64,000 bases of DNA from assembly GCF_000382445.1 (NCBI RefSeq), contig NZ_KB905472.1:2007697-2071696 (forward strand), in the 5' to 3' direction. Position 1 is the stretch's first letter. Every line of letters begins with the position of its first letter. Below the pieces are notes generated by a model that did no database searches, was not told the DNA's origin, and worked only from the letters and a program-made list of their open reading frames with translations. Below are positions 8,535 to 18,712 of this stretch, piece by piece. The translations under genes were made by a program, and so were the position numbers. The stretch is from Phocaeicola massiliensis B84634 = Timone 84634 = DSM 17679 = JCM 13223 (GTDB taxonomy: Bacteria; Bacteroidota; Bacteroidia; Bacteroidales; Bacteroidaceae).

Positions 8535-11500
8535 ATGAAAGTAAGTTTCTTTATAGACAGACCCGTATTCTCGGCTGTCATCTCTATATTGATTGTCATC
8601 GTGGGTATCATCGGACTTACGATGCTCCCCATCGACCAATACCCGCAAATCACTCCGCCGGTGGTCAAAATCAGCGCCTCTTATCCGGGTGCAAGCGCCC
8701 TGACCGTATCGCAGGCGGTTGCCACTCCCATCGAACAGGAGCTGAACGGTACCCCGGGCATGCTTTACATGGAGTCAAACAGTTCTAACTCGGGAGGTTT
8801 CTCGGCTACCGTCACTTTCGATATCTCAGCCGATCCCGACTTGGCAGCCGTAGAAATCCAGAATCGTATCAAGCTGGCCGAATCGCGCCTTCCTGCCGAA
8901 GTGATTCAAAACGGCATCTCGGTGGAAAAACAGGCAGCCAGCCAGTTGATGACCATCTGCCTCACCTCGACCGACCCTAAGTTTGACGAAATCTACCTGA
9001 GTAACTTCGCTACCCTGAATGTGCTTGACCTGATCCGTCGTATTCCCGGTGTGGGACGTGTATCAAACATCGGTAGCCGTTACTATGCCATGCAGATTTG
9101 GGTACAGCCCGACAAGCTGGCTAACTTCGGTCTGACCGTAGCCGACCTGCAAAATGCCTTGAAAGACCAGAACCGCGAATCGGCAGCCGGTGTATTGGGA
9201 CAACAGCCTGTACAAGGCTTGGATGTTACCATCCCCATCACCACACAAGGTCGTCTGTCCACCGTCAGCCAGTTTGAGGAAATCGTTGTCCGCGCCAATG
9301 CCGACGGTTCCATCATCCGTTTGCGCGATGTAGCACGCATCTCGCTCGAAGCACAGTCCTACAACACGGAAAGTGCCATCAACAATGGAAATGCTGCCGT
9401 ATTAGGCATCTATATGCTGCCGGGAGCCAATGCCATGGAAGTAGCCCAGAAAGTAAAAGAGGCAATGGAAGAAATCAGCAGCAACTTCCCCGAAGGGATG
9501 AGCTATGAAATTCCTTTCGATATGACCACCTATATTTCAGAGTCTATCCACGAGGTATACAAGACCTTGTTCGAGGCCCTGATACTGGTTATCGCCGTGG
9601 TATTCCTCTCTTTGCAGAACTGGCGTGCAACAGTCATCCCGCTGGTTGCCGTGCCTATCTCGCTGATCGGTACTTTCGGCTTTATGCTGATCTTTGGCTT
9701 CTCGCTGAACATACTTACTTTGCTGGGGCTGGTACTTGCCATCGGTATTGTGGTAGACGATGCCATCGTGGTGGTGGAAAACGTGGAACGCATCATGGAA
9801 GAAGAGCACCTGTCTCCCTATGAGGCCACCAAGAAAGCAATGGAAGGACTGACAGGCGCCATCATCGCCACTTCACTGGTATTGGCTGCGGTATTCGTCC
9901 CGGTCAGCTTCTTGGGAGGTATCACCGGACAGCTCTACCGCCAGTTCACCGTGACCATCGTTGTGTCCGTATTGCTCTCTACCGTAGTGGCGCTGACCCT
10001 GAGCCCGGTGATGTGTTCGCTCATCATGAAGGCTAAGGACCCCAACAAGAAACCGAATGTCGTGTTCCGCCGCATCAACCACTGGCTGGCTGTCGGCAAC
10101 CATAAATATGTGAAAATCATTTCACGCCTTGTGAAGCATCCGCGCCGGGTACTCAGCAGTTTTGGTGTTGTGCTCATCGCCATCCTGCTCATCCACCGCA
10201 TCATCCCCACCAGCTTCCTCCCCATCGAGGATCAGGGATATTTTAAGATAGAGTTGGAATTACCCGAAGGAGCTACACTGGAGCGCACCCGCATCGTAAC
10301 GGAACGTGCTGTAGACTACCTGATGCAACAACCTGCCGTAGAATATGTGCAGAGTGTGGCAGGAAGCAGTCCCCGTGTGGGAAGCAGCCAGGCACGCAGC
10401 GAACTCACAGTCATCCTGAAACCGTGGGAAGAACGCGGCGAGCAGACCATTGACGAAGTCATGGCACAAGTCAAGAAAAGCCTGAACGAGTATCCCGAGT
10501 GCAAGGTTTACCTCTCCACTCCTCCGGTGATTCCCGGTCTGGGTAGCTCGGGCGGTTTCGAGATGCAGCTTGAAGCCCGCGGAGAAGCAACCTTCGAAAA
10601 TCTGGTAAATGCGGCGGATACGCTGATGTACTACGCTTCCAAGCGCAAAGAGCTGTCGGGATTGTCATCTGCCCTCCAAGCAGATATTCCCCAACTCTAC
10701 TTCGATGTAGACCGTGATAAAGTGAAATTTTCGGGTGTGCCATTGGCAGATGTATTCTCCACCATGAAGGCATACACAGGTTCTGTATACGTCAATGACT
10801 TTAACATGTTCAACCGTATCTACCGTGTGTACATCCAGGCAGAAGCTCCCTACCGCGAGCATAAAGAGAACATCAACCTGTTCTTTGTGCGCGGTGCAGA
10901 CAATGCCATGATACCGCTGACCTCACTGGGTACTACTTCTTACACCACGGGTCCGGGTAGCATCAAGCGTTTCAATATGTTCAACAGTGCCGTGATTCAG
11001 GGCCAGGCTGCCGACGGATACAGTTCCGGTCAGGCTATGGAAATCATGGAACAAATTGCCCGCGAACACCTTCCCGACAATATCGGAGTGGAATGGAGCG
11101 GACTTTCCTTCCAGGAAAAACAAGCAGGCGGGCAAACAGGTCTGGTACTGACACTGGTATTCATGTTCGTATTCCTGTTCCTTGCCGCCCTATACGAAAG
11201 CTGGATGGTTCCGGTTGCCGTATTGCTCTCCCTTCCGGTAGCTGCCTTGGGCGCTTACCTCGGCGTATGGGGATGCGGACTGGAAAATGATGTTTACTTC
11301 CAAATCGGATTGGTGATGCTGGTAGGACTTGCAGCCAAAAACGCCATCCTGATTGTGGAATTTGCCAAGGAACAAGTAGACCGCGGCGTTGATGTGGTTC
11401 AGGCAGCCATGCATGCTTCCGAACTCCGTTTCCGCCCTATCCTGATGACTTCACTGGCATTCATCCTCGGTATGTTGCCGATGGTTATCGCCAGCGGTCC

Positions 11501-11633
11501 GGGTTCTGCCAGCCGCCAAGCCATCGGTACGGGTGTATTCTTCGGAATGATTTGCGCCGTAACAGTGGGTATCTTGCTGGTACCGTTCTTCTTTGTCCTG
11601 ATTTATAAGATGAAAGCAAAAATGAAACGCTAA
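8535..11633 (+). CDS. RND efflux pump permease (AcrB/MexB-like, HAE1 type)
   Basis: A 1032-residue inner-membrane proton/drug antiporter, the standard HAE1 length. Features are the first transmembrane helix (residues 9-28), two large periplasmic loops and twelve transmembrane segments. The proton-relay Asp pair is in GIVVDDAIVVVENV (about residue 405) and the partner Lys in GLAAKNAILIVEFA (about 940). It works as a trimer with the adaptor upstream and the outer-membrane factor downstream, exporting amphiphilic compounds such as bile salts or antibiotics. The precise substrates are unknown. Confidence 0.96.
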   Translation: MKVSFFIDRPVFSAVISILIVIVGIIGLTMLPIDQYPQITPPVVKISASYPGASALTVSQAVATPIEQELNGTPGMLYMESNSSNSGGFSATVTFDISADPDLAAVEIQNRIKLAESRLPAEVIQNGISVEKQAASQLMTICLTSTDPKFDEIYLSNFATLNVLDLIRRIPGVGRVSNIGSRYYAMQIWVQPDKLANFGLTVADLQNALKDQNRESAAGVLGQQPVQGLDVTIPITTQGRLSTVSQFEEIVVRANADGSIIRLRDVARISLEAQSYNTESAINNGNAAVLGIYMLPGANAMEVAQKVKEAMEEISSNFPEGMSYEIPFDMTTYISESIHEVYKTLFEALILVIAVVFLSLQNWRATVIPLVAVPISLIGTFGFMLIFGFSLNILTLLGLVLAIGIVVDDAIVVVENVERIMEEEHLSPYEATKKAMEGLTGAIIATSLVLAAVFVPVSFLGGITGQLYRQFTVTIVVSVLLSTVVALTLSPVMCSLIMKAKDPNKKPNVVFRRINHWLAVGNHKYVKIISRLVKHPRRVLSSFGVVLIAILLIHRIIPTSFLPIEDQGYFKIELELPEGATLERTRIVTERAVDYLMQQPAVEYVQSVAGSSPRVGSSQARSELTVILKPWEERGEQTIDEVMAQVKKSLNEYPECKVYLSTPPVIPGLGSSGGFEMQLEARGEATFENLVNAADTLMYYASKRKELSGLSSALQADIPQLYFDVDRDKVKFSGVPLADVFSTMKAYTGSVYVNDFNMFNRIYRVYIQAEAPYREHKENINLFFVRGADNAMIPLTSLGTTSYTTGPGSIKRFNMFNSAVIQGQAADGYSSGQAMEIMEQIAREHLPDNIGVEWSGLSFQEKQAGGQTGLVLTLVFMFVFLFLAALYESWMVPVAVLLSLPVAALGAYLGVWGCGLENDVYFQIGLVMLVGLAAKNAILIVEFAKEQVDRGVDVVQAAMHASELRFRPILMTSLAFILGMLPMVIASGPGSASRQAIGTGVFFGMICAVTVGILLVPFFFVLIYKMKAKMKR

Positions 11634-11646
11634 TAATTGAAGAGTT

Positions 11647-13020
11647 ATGAAATTGAAATCTACATTATTATATATAACTGCGGCAACACTCACATTCAGT
11701 TCCTGCCAGATAGGGAAACACTATACGCGTCCCGAACTGAACTTGCCGGAGCAACTGGACTCTACCCAACAAGATACGCTCACCATTGCCGAAATGCAGT
11801 GGTGGGAAATCTATACCGATACCACACTCCAAAATCTGATAGACAAGACACTGGAGCACAACAAAGATATCAAGATGGCTGCCGCCCGTGTCAAAGAACT
11901 GGCTGCCATGAAACGAATTGACTTTGCCAATCTCTTTCCGCAACTGAACGGAAGTGTGTACACTCAGAAGGAGGCTTCCAATTATGGAGGCGACAAATAC
12001 AGCAACGACCCCGAGACAGGAGCCAAAGCCACTGTCAGCTGGGAAGTGGACTTGTGGGGTAACCTCCGCTGGGCAAAAGACAAAAGTATGGCTGACTTTT
12101 TGGGAAGCATAGAGGCACAGCGTGCACTGAAGATGAGCCTGATAGCAGAAGTAGCTCAGGCTTACTTCGAACTGGTGGCACTCGATAATGAGCTGGCTAT
12201 TGTCAAGCAAACCTTAAATGCGCGTGAAGAAGGTGTCCGCCTCGCCAAAATCCGTTTTGAAGGCGGTCTCACTTCCGAAACGTCCTACCAGCAGGCACAG
12301 GTGGAATATGCCCGTACTGCCACATTGGTCCCCGACCTGGAACGCAAAATCTCCATCAAGGAAAACGACATTGCTTTTCTGGCAGGCGAATATCCCAAAC
12401 AGATAGAACGTTCCATCATGCCCGATGAAGTGAAGTTGCCTGAAAGTCTTCCCATCGGATTACCGTCCACTTTGCTGGAACGCCGTCCCGATGTGCGTCA
12501 GGCAGAGCAAAGGCTGATAGCTGCCAATGCCGCTGTAGGCATCGCCTATACCAATATGTTTCCGAAATTGTCGCTCACTGCTCAATACGGGCTGGAAAGC
12601 GGAGAGATGTCCGACTTGCTGAAATCACCCATCCACTACCTGAGTGCCAATCTGCTCGGTCCCATCTTTGCCATGGGTAAGAACCGCGCCATCGTAAAGG
12701 CTAAAAAGGCCGCTTATGAACAAGAGTGTTACAATTATGAGAAATCCGTACTGACTGCTTTCAAGGATGCCCGTAATGCGATTGTCGACTTCAACAAGAT
12801 AAAGGAAATCTATGAATCACGGTTGCAGTTGGAACGCTCTTCCAAAACAAACATGGAACTGGCGCAATTACAATATATCAACGGAGTAATCGGCTATCTG
12901 GATGTGCTCGATGCGCAGCGTAGTTATTTTGACGCACAGATTGGCTTGAGCAATGCCGTCAGAGACAAACAAATCACCATGGTGAGACTATATAAAGCTT
13001 TGGGAGGAGGATGGCAATAA
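11647..13020 (+). CDS. RND efflux outer-membrane factor (OprM/TolC-like lipoprotein)
   Basis: A 457-residue outer-membrane channel protein. The signal peptide ends in a lipobox (FSSC, Cys near residue 20), as in OprM/CusC-type factors. Two repeats of long helices with beta strands follow; LLERRPDVRQAEQRLIAAN is the conserved start of the second half. It begins 13 bases after the pump gene and completes the tripartite system. A terminator stem overlaps its stop codon. Confidence 0.95.
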   Translation: MKLKSTLLYITAATLTFSSCQIGKHYTRPELNLPEQLDSTQQDTLTIAEMQWWEIYTDTTLQNLIDKTLEHNKDIKMAAARVKELAAMKRIDFANLFPQLNGSVYTQKEASNYGGDKYSNDPETGAKATVSWEVDLWGNLRWAKDKSMADFLGSIEAQRALKMSLIAEVAQAYFELVALDNELAIVKQTLNAREEGVRLAKIRFEGGLTSETSYQQAQVEYARTATLVPDLERKISIKENDIAFLAGEYPKQIERSIMPDEVKLPESLPIGLPSTLLERRPDVRQAEQRLIAANAAVGIAYTNMFPKLSLTAQYGLESGEMSDLLKSPIHYLSANLLGPIFAMGKNRAIVKAKKAAYEQECYNYEKSVLTAFKDARNAIVDFNKIKEIYESRLQLERSSKTNMELAQLQYINGVIGYLDVLDAQRSYFDAQIGLSNAVRDKQITMVRLYKALGGGWQ

Positions 13021-13040
13021 GCCATCCTTCTTTCATTTTT
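13008..13040 (+). terminator. Rho-independent-type terminator after the RND operon
   Basis: AGGATGGC (13008-13015) pairs with GCCATCCT (13021-13028) across a five-base loop containing the stop codon of the outer-membrane factor gene, followed by a T-rich run to 13040. Confidence 0.7.
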
Positions 13041-13048
13041 ATGCTGCT

Positions 13049-15271
13049 TTACAAACAGTTTACCACATCTTTTTCCCGCTCTTTGGGAGTCACCGTCAGC
13101 TTCACCAGTTTTTCTCCTCTCCATTCTGCTTCCACGGTGGTCTGCCCCGGAGCATGCAGTTTGAAGTGCACATCCCATCCGCGAGGCCATGCCGGAAAAA
13201 GCAAAATCTTTCCATTCACCTCCTGCAACAGCATCTCCTGCATCCCCATCATACCGGCATTCCCTTCATTCAAATCAGGCGTCCACGCGTCATTAGTCTG
13301 TCGGAAAGCCGGGAAACGATAAGGACCGTCGGAGAGTCTTTTCAAAGTCAGCTCGGACGCCTGTTCCGTCAGTCCCAGGCAGGCAGCCCACACATTGTCC
13401 AGCTTCTCCCCGGTCTGCGCACGACACTTCTGCACATCCCTGTCAAACAGATACGTATTACGGGCTGTTTCCAATCCTTCCCTGCCCACTCCGTATATTC
13501 TCCACGGAAAGACAGGGAGCAACTGGGGCGTACCTGCCTCACCTGTCCGTTCCCACACCTCAGCCGGAAGAATCCTCTCTTTTCCTTCCTCCGTCCGCAA
13601 AGGAATGGAAGGAATACGCGCCAGCATATCGGGTTTACGTCCGTAGGCCTCCAGCACCGAACAGAGTGCGGCAATGGTCGACGACGGATTATATGCCATC
13701 TTATAGGTTGCCCCTGCCGAAGCCGGATACAGAACCAGCTTGCCTTTTCCGTCCAAATCGCTGTATCCCCGGCGGGCAGCCGTGCCGCGATAATAAACAT
13801 CAAAGAAGTTCAGCGAACTCTCTATCAGGGGAATGTAGCGGCTGATGTCCATACTGTCATAGCTTACAGCGTCCAGCACCATGCGGCACGTCTCCAGCAC
13901 ACCGTCCCATTCATACTCCGAAGAAGGATGATATTCCCTCCCTTTATCAAAGCCTTCGGGACGGTTCAGTCCGTACGCCGCCGGATTCACCAAGCCGAAG
14001 TTTTCCGTCTCTTCACTGAAACAAGCCCCGGAATATCCCCAATACACCTGCGAACGGAGTTGCGCCGTGGGCAGCAGACGGCGATAACACTCAAACAGGG
14101 GTTTCATCAGGTCGGTATCTCCGTTTTTCAGCATCGGCCAATATACCAGTGCCATCTCGTGTGCCGTCAGCGTACCCGCCCCTCCCCTTCGGTAGTCGGG
14201 TGTGAGTTGCGATTCACCTCCCATTGTCGAAGGATCGAACGTAAACAGCCCTCCGTCGGGCTTCGCCGGCCATTGTCCGAATGCATTACAAGCTGCCATA
14301 TAGCGATACAAATCATAGTTGCGTGCCGCACGAGCCGCTTCTCCTTCCGCCCGCACGAAACTGCGCTGCCAGAACTCATTCCACCATCGGCGGCTCGCCT
14401 CTTTGTCCTTTGCCGCATGCAGTTCCTTTTCCGTTTTCTCCAGTCCGGCTTCCCAATCGGACACAACAGGAGTCTGTACCGCATGCAAGGTGATTCTGAA
14501 AGACTGTCTGTTGGCAGGTTTCCTGCTTTTATATGTCCATGCCTCATACTCCGTTCCGCAGTAATGCCCCCGGCGTGTGCCGCTGAATATCAAATCACCC
14601 GCAATGCGGCCTCCGAATATCAGATTTCTCAACGGGTTATATAAATGAAAAGCCTCGCTTTCCAGGCCTTGCTGCTTTATGACAGCATCGACAACGGTAT
14701 GCGAGGCATTTCGATGAAAAAAAGTCAGGTTCTCTTCTCCTACCAGGATGGAATCGTGTGTGGTGACCACCGTTCCGGGCCACTCTCCCGCATAAGAACA
14801 TTGTAGTCCTTCCTCGCGACTCATCACCCGGTCTGCCGTTCTCCAACTTTCATAACTGACACGCATGGAGGTCACTTCCTTGGTTTCCACCTCCACATGC
14901 ACCACAGGATGGAACACATCCGCCCAAATATGCATCTGCCCCACCGGAGTAGTGACGGACACATATCCGTCTTCCAGATGAAGCGTCTGGCGGAAATCAC
15001 TCCTGCCGGCAAACGGATTGGGGGTAAGCCGGATACGGAAACGTCCCTGCTTCAGCAGCGTGTTGTTCTCATCAAACGAACCGCTGCGACACAAATAGAA
15101 GAAGACATCATCATCCTCTACCCACACATTCATACCGATATCTCCTCCGCCACAAGGCATGGAGCCGGATGAATTCCGGCTCTGACTGTTCCATACCACA
15201 TCGGCAGGCTGTCCCCACAAGGCCGTACTTCCGAGGAGCCAGACAAACAATAACGTAAAAAAAACCTTCAT
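13049..15271 (-). CDS. Secreted DUF5703 / GH95-like six-hairpin glycosidase protein
   Basis: A 740-residue exported protein: signal peptide at residues 1-20, an N-terminal beta-sandwich region (about 25-270, DUF5703-like) and an alpha-helical C-terminal half resembling the (alpha/alpha)6 barrel of GH95-type enzymes (YRRGGAGTLTAHEMALVYWP, then YEWDGVLETCRMVLDAV). A glycan-cleaving role in periplasm or outer membrane is inferred from fold resemblance; bond and catalytic residues cannot be assigned. It lies 20 bases downstream of the AspT-like transporter gene on the same strand and is probably co-transcribed. A long open frame on the opposite strand is a shadow. Confidence 0.8.
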   Translation of the reverse strand: MKVFFTLLFVWLLGSTALWGQPADVVWNSQSRNSSGSMPCGGGDIGMNVWVEDDDVFFYLCRSGSFDENNTLLKQGRFRIRLTPNPFAGRSDFRQTLHLEDGYVSVTTPVGQMHIWADVFHPVVHVEVETKEVTSMRVSYESWRTADRVMSREEGLQCSYAGEWPGTVVTTHDSILVGEENLTFFHRNASHTVVDAVIKQQGLESEAFHLYNPLRNLIFGGRIAGDLIFSGTRRGHYCGTEYEAWTYKSRKPANRQSFRITLHAVQTPVVSDWEAGLEKTEKELHAAKDKEASRRWWNEFWQRSFVRAEGEAARAARNYDLYRYMAACNAFGQWPAKPDGGLFTFDPSTMGGESQLTPDYRRGGAGTLTAHEMALVYWPMLKNGDTDLMKPLFECYRRLLPTAQLRSQVYWGYSGACFSEETENFGLVNPAAYGLNRPEGFDKGREYHPSSEYEWDGVLETCRMVLDAVSYDSMDISRYIPLIESSLNFFDVYYRGTAARRGYSDLDGKGKLVLYPASAGATYKMAYNPSSTIAALCSVLEAYGRKPDMLARIPSIPLRTEEGKERILPAEVWERTGEAGTPQLLPVFPWRIYGVGREGLETARNTYLFDRDVQKCRAQTGEKLDNVWAACLGLTEQASELTLKRLSDGPYRFPAFRQTNDAWTPDLNEGNAGMMGMQEMLLQEVNGKILLFPAWPRGWDVHFKLHAPGQTTVEAEWRGEKLVKLTVTPKEREKDVVNCL

Positions 15272-15291
15272 ATCTTATTTTTATTTATCTC

Positions 15292-16890
15292 CTAGTATAC
15301 CGCAGAAGCGATAATCTGGATAAAGAGTATCAGCACCACCATGGCAATCGGATATACCGTAGCGTATGCCACACTCGGAATATTGCTGTCCACCATCGAA
15401 TCGGCGGCGGCAAGTCCCGGTGTACTCGTCATACCGCCCGTAATGGTACCCAACAAGTCCAACAGACTGATGTTAAACACCAATCGTCCCACCAAAACGG
15501 CTACCAACATAGGTACAAGGGTAATGGCTGCTCCCACTCCGAACAGCAGCATACCGCTTTCTTCAAACGTAGCCACGAGGTTCTTTCCTGCCGATGTTCC
15601 CACTTCTGCCAGGAACAGCAGTAAACCCAATTGGCGCAATAACTGGTTGGCAGGTCCGGACATCGACCACAAGACAGGTCCTGTCTTACCTACGGCACTC
15701 AGCACCAATGCCACCATCAACACGCCTCCCGTCAATCCCGGAGAAAAAGAAAGCCCGCCGGGGAAAGAAAGATTCAGTTTGCCGAACAACACGCCCAGCA
15801 CGATACCCATGGCAATAGGGAAAAAGTCCGTATCGGACAGCTGCTTGGCATTGTTACCAAGCAAGCGTGCCACGCCTCTCAGTCCTTCCTTCTCGCCTAC
15901 CACCATCAGTTTGTCACCAAACTTCAGTTCCAGTTCGGGCGACGGAGAAAGATCGATACCGCTTCGGCGAATACGAGTTACCGTACAACTGAAATTTCGT
16001 TGCAGGTTCAAATCGCCCAACTGCTTGTTTATCATATCTTTCTTAGTCAGTAACAATGACTCTATCTCTTGTGTATGGTCCAGCGGCAACTCCCCTTCCC
16101 GGCGTTCGCCCACCAGCACCGCAAACTGCTGCAACGACTCTTCGCTGCCCACCGCCTGCACATAATCTCCTTCCTGCAACAGCGTTCCGGCTGTCGGCAT
16201 CAGAATTTTTTCTTCATGCTTCACACGTGACACCACTGCCCCTGTCATGGCACGCGCATTGATCTGTGCCAGCGTGCGTCCGAATACGGCACGGTTTGTC
16301 ACACGGAAGATGCAAGTACCCAGCTCGGGGAAACTGCCGCGACGCTCCGCTTCCAGCCTGCGCGCCTCCTTGTCCAAATCCACATGCATAATCTTCGGCA
16401 ACAACTTCACAAACAAAATCACACCGATGACACCAAACGGATAAGCGATACCATAGGCAATGGAAGCCAAAGGCGAATTTGTGCTGTCGATAGCCACCGC
16501 AAGTCCCGGAGTACTGGTCAATGCCCCCGCTATCAGGCCCACCACACTGGGCGTATCTATGTCAAACGCATATTTCAGTCCCACTGCCGTCAGTCCGGCC
16601 GACAGAATAATGAGTACGGTCAGGATAATCAGTGTCTTTCCCTTACTCCTGAAAGAATCGAAAAATCCCGGGCCTGCCTGTATACCAATCGTAAAGATAA
16701 ACAACACCAGACCGAAGTTTCCTAACTCCTTGGGAATAATCACACCGAAATGTCCGAACAACAACGCGATGAAAATAACGGCCGACACATCCAGCGACAG
16801 CCCTTTAATCTTGATTCTTCCCAACATAAAGCCCAACGCCACAATGAGGAAGAGCGAAAAATAAGAGGATTTTAATAGGTCTATTAACAT
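15292..16890 (-). CDS. AspT/YidE/YbjL-type transporter with two RCK_C (TrkA_C) domains
   Basis: A 532-residue membrane protein: two blocks of five or six hydrophobic segments flank a soluble middle region (about residues 180-340) with two TrkA_C-like ligand-binding domains. The repeated motif GALTSTPGLAVAIDS (about 122) and GGMTSTPGLAAADS (about 488) marks the duplicated AspT/YidE fold. Relatives exchange aspartate/alanine or other carboxylates; the substrate here is unknown. A -7 box TATCTTTG (minus strand, 16917-16924) with a CTTG 21 bases upstream lies just before the start. Confidence 0.9.
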   Translation of the reverse strand: MLIDLLKSSYFSLFLIVALGFMLGRIKIKGLSLDVSAVIFIALLFGHFGVIIPKELGNFGLVLFIFTIGIQAGPGFFDSFRSKGKTLIILTVLIILSAGLTAVGLKYAFDIDTPSVVGLIAGALTSTPGLAVAIDSTNSPLASIAYGIAYPFGVIGVILFVKLLPKIMHVDLDKEARRLEAERRGSFPELGTCIFRVTNRAVFGRTLAQINARAMTGAVVSRVKHEEKILMPTAGTLLQEGDYVQAVGSEESLQQFAVLVGERREGELPLDHTQEIESLLLTKKDMINKQLGDLNLQRNFSCTVTRIRRSGIDLSPSPELELKFGDKLMVVGEKEGLRGVARLLGNNAKQLSDTDFFPIAMGIVLGVLFGKLNLSFPGGLSFSPGLTGGVLMVALVLSAVGKTGPVLWSMSGPANQLLRQLGLLLFLAEVGTSAGKNLVATFEESGMLLFGVGAAITLVPMLVAVLVGRLVFNISLLDLLGTITGGMTSTPGLAAADSMVDSNIPSVAYATVYPIAMVVLILFIQIIASAVY

Positions 16891-17274
16891 GTTTTTATAT
16901 GGTTAGTTTCTAATTGCAAAGATAAGTAAAAAAGCAAATGCCTTCCAAGCGTTTATTCATGAATAAATTGAATTTCGATGAAATAAAAACACCGTTCTCT
17001 TTTATAATACAAGACTTTTTCTATATTTTTCAAGTACTAAAGAATATTTTTTAATATTATCCAAACATTAACATTTATATAAAAAAACTAAATCAAAAAT
17101 TTGATTATTGTATTATTAATATGTAATTTTGCCCCCGTAAAGAAAGTTATACCAACGGTAAAGTCAGAATCTCCGAGGCATCTTTCGACAAAAACTATTA
17201 TCTAACATCATGTAAAAGCCACCCGAACGACCTTCAAGAAACATTACGGAAAAGGATTTTAAAAGAGTGAAATT
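16891..17274 (+). promoter_or_regulatory. Divergent intergenic region with the promoter of the first capsule operon
   Basis: Apart from the transporter promoter at 16917, it contains a full-consensus plus-strand promoter: TTTG (17100-17103), 20 bases, TAATTTTG (17124-17131). The predicted transcript starts near 17138, leaving a leader of about 137 bases before the ATG at 17275. No protein gene and no inverted repeats of the size expected for an invertible capsule promoter were seen. Confidence 0.65.
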
Positions 17275-18678
17275 ATGATACAGATTCAAAGATTTAACAA
17301 AGCCTTAAAATCGGCAGTCATTATTGGGGATTTAGCTATTCTGAATATCCTTTTCGTCTCATTGTACTTCATATGGACGACACATTCAGAACAAAAAGTA
17401 TTTGACGGAACATTGCCTCAGATTTTGGTTCTTTTCAGTTTGTGCTATTTTGCCTGCACCATTTCGAGAGGCATCATCCTGCACCGTCGCGGCGTACGTG
17501 CCGACCAGGTTGTGCAACACAGCCTGCTCAATATGTTTTATTTCATATTGCTGTCCATGACTACTTTCACGCTGGCAGATTTCGGTCAATACTCCCATTC
17601 CTTTTTTATCCTTTTTTATCTGTTGTTCACCCTTTGTCTCATTTGCTACCGGCTGACTTTCCGTTCCTGCGTCAAAATATACAGAAAACACGGAGGCAAC
17701 TCACGCACGGCAGTCTATATGGGAAGTACAGAAAATATGACGGAACTTTATCATGAGATGACCAACGACCCCACCAGCGGATATCGTGTAATCGGTTATT
17801 TCGATTCCGTACCCAACGAAAATTTCCCGGCCTCCTGTCCTTATCTGGGCAAGCCCGAAGAAACCATCGACTACTTGAAACAGCATCATGTGGAGCAGCT
17901 TTATTGCAGTCTTCCATCCTCGATGGGCAATTGCATTCTGCCGGTCATCAATTATTGCGAAAACAATCTGGTACATTTCTACAGTGTACCCAATGTGCGC
18001 AACTACCTTCACCACCGCATGAGCTTCGGTCTGATAGGCAGTGTGCCTATCCTGCGGTTGCACGAAGAGCCTCTCAGCAGTTTTGAAAACAGGCTGGTAA
18101 AGCGCACCTTCGACTTCTTTTTCTCACTCTTATTCCTCTGCACCCTGTTCCCTGTCATTTTCCTGATAGTCAGCGCAGTGATTAAGATTACCTCGCCGGG
18201 CCCCATCTTCTTCAAACAAAAAAGAAACGGACTGAACGGCAAAGAATTCTGGTGTTACAAATTCCGTTCGATGAAAGTGAACAAAGATGCGGACAAGATA
18301 CAGGCTACGCTAAACGACCCCCGCAAGACAAAGTTCGGCAACTTTATGCGCAAGACCAACATTGACGAGCTTCCCCAATTCATCAACGTGCTGCTGGGCG
18401 ATATGTCCATTGTCGGTCCCCGCCCCCACATGCTGAAACATACGGCAGAATACTCGCAGCTTATCAATAAATATATGGTGCGCCACTTTATCAAACCGGG
18501 CATCACAGGCTGGGCACAAGTGACAGGTTTCCGTGGGGAGACCCGCGAACTGAGTCAAATGGAAGGACGTGTAAAAGCAGACATCTGGTACATGGAACAC
18601 TGGACATTCATGCTCGACCTCTACATCATCTATAAAACCGTGGCAAATGCGCTTCACAAAGACAAACAAGCTTATTAA
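17275..18678 (+). CDS. Undecaprenyl-phosphate sugar phosphotransferase (WcaJ/WbaP-like initiating enzyme)
   Basis: A 467-residue polyprenyl-phosphate hexose-1-phosphate transferase. Four to five N-terminal membrane helices (residues 10-130) and a Rossmann-like region precede the C-terminal catalytic domain. This starts at KRTFDFFFSLLFL (about 275) with a re-entrant helix, then FKQKRNGLNGKEFWCYKFRSM, DELPQFINVLLGDMSIVGPRP and PGITGWAQV, all diagnostic of the family. It transfers the first sugar-phosphate onto undecaprenyl phosphate at the inner membrane. First gene of a three-gene operon. Confidence 0.95.
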   Translation: MIQIQRFNKALKSAVIIGDLAILNILFVSLYFIWTTHSEQKVFDGTLPQILVLFSLCYFACTISRGIILHRRGVRADQVVQHSLLNMFYFILLSMTTFTLADFGQYSHSFFILFYLLFTLCLICYRLTFRSCVKIYRKHGGNSRTAVYMGSTENMTELYHEMTNDPTSGYRVIGYFDSVPNENFPASCPYLGKPEETIDYLKQHHVEQLYCSLPSSMGNCILPVINYCENNLVHFYSVPNVRNYLHHRMSFGLIGSVPILRLHEEPLSSFENRLVKRTFDFFFSLLFLCTLFPVIFLIVSAVIKITSPGPIFFKQKRNGLNGKEFWCYKFRSMKVNKDADKIQATLNDPRKTKFGNFMRKTNIDELPQFINVLLGDMSIVGPRPHMLKHTAEYSQLINKYMVRHFIKPGITGWAQVTGFRGETRELSQMEGRVKADIWYMEHWTFMLDLYIIYKTVANALHKDKQAY

Positions 18679-18712
18679 CCAAAAGACAAAATATAAAAAA
18701 ACGAATAGACAA

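Noticed and set aside
13154..14644. A 496-codon open frame on the plus strand, opposite the DUF5703-type gene
   Set aside because: It lies wholly inside a gene with a signal peptide and clear domain structure on the other strand. Its product is rich in Arg, Ser, Pro and His with no motif, as expected of an antisense shadow in GC-rich coding sequence.
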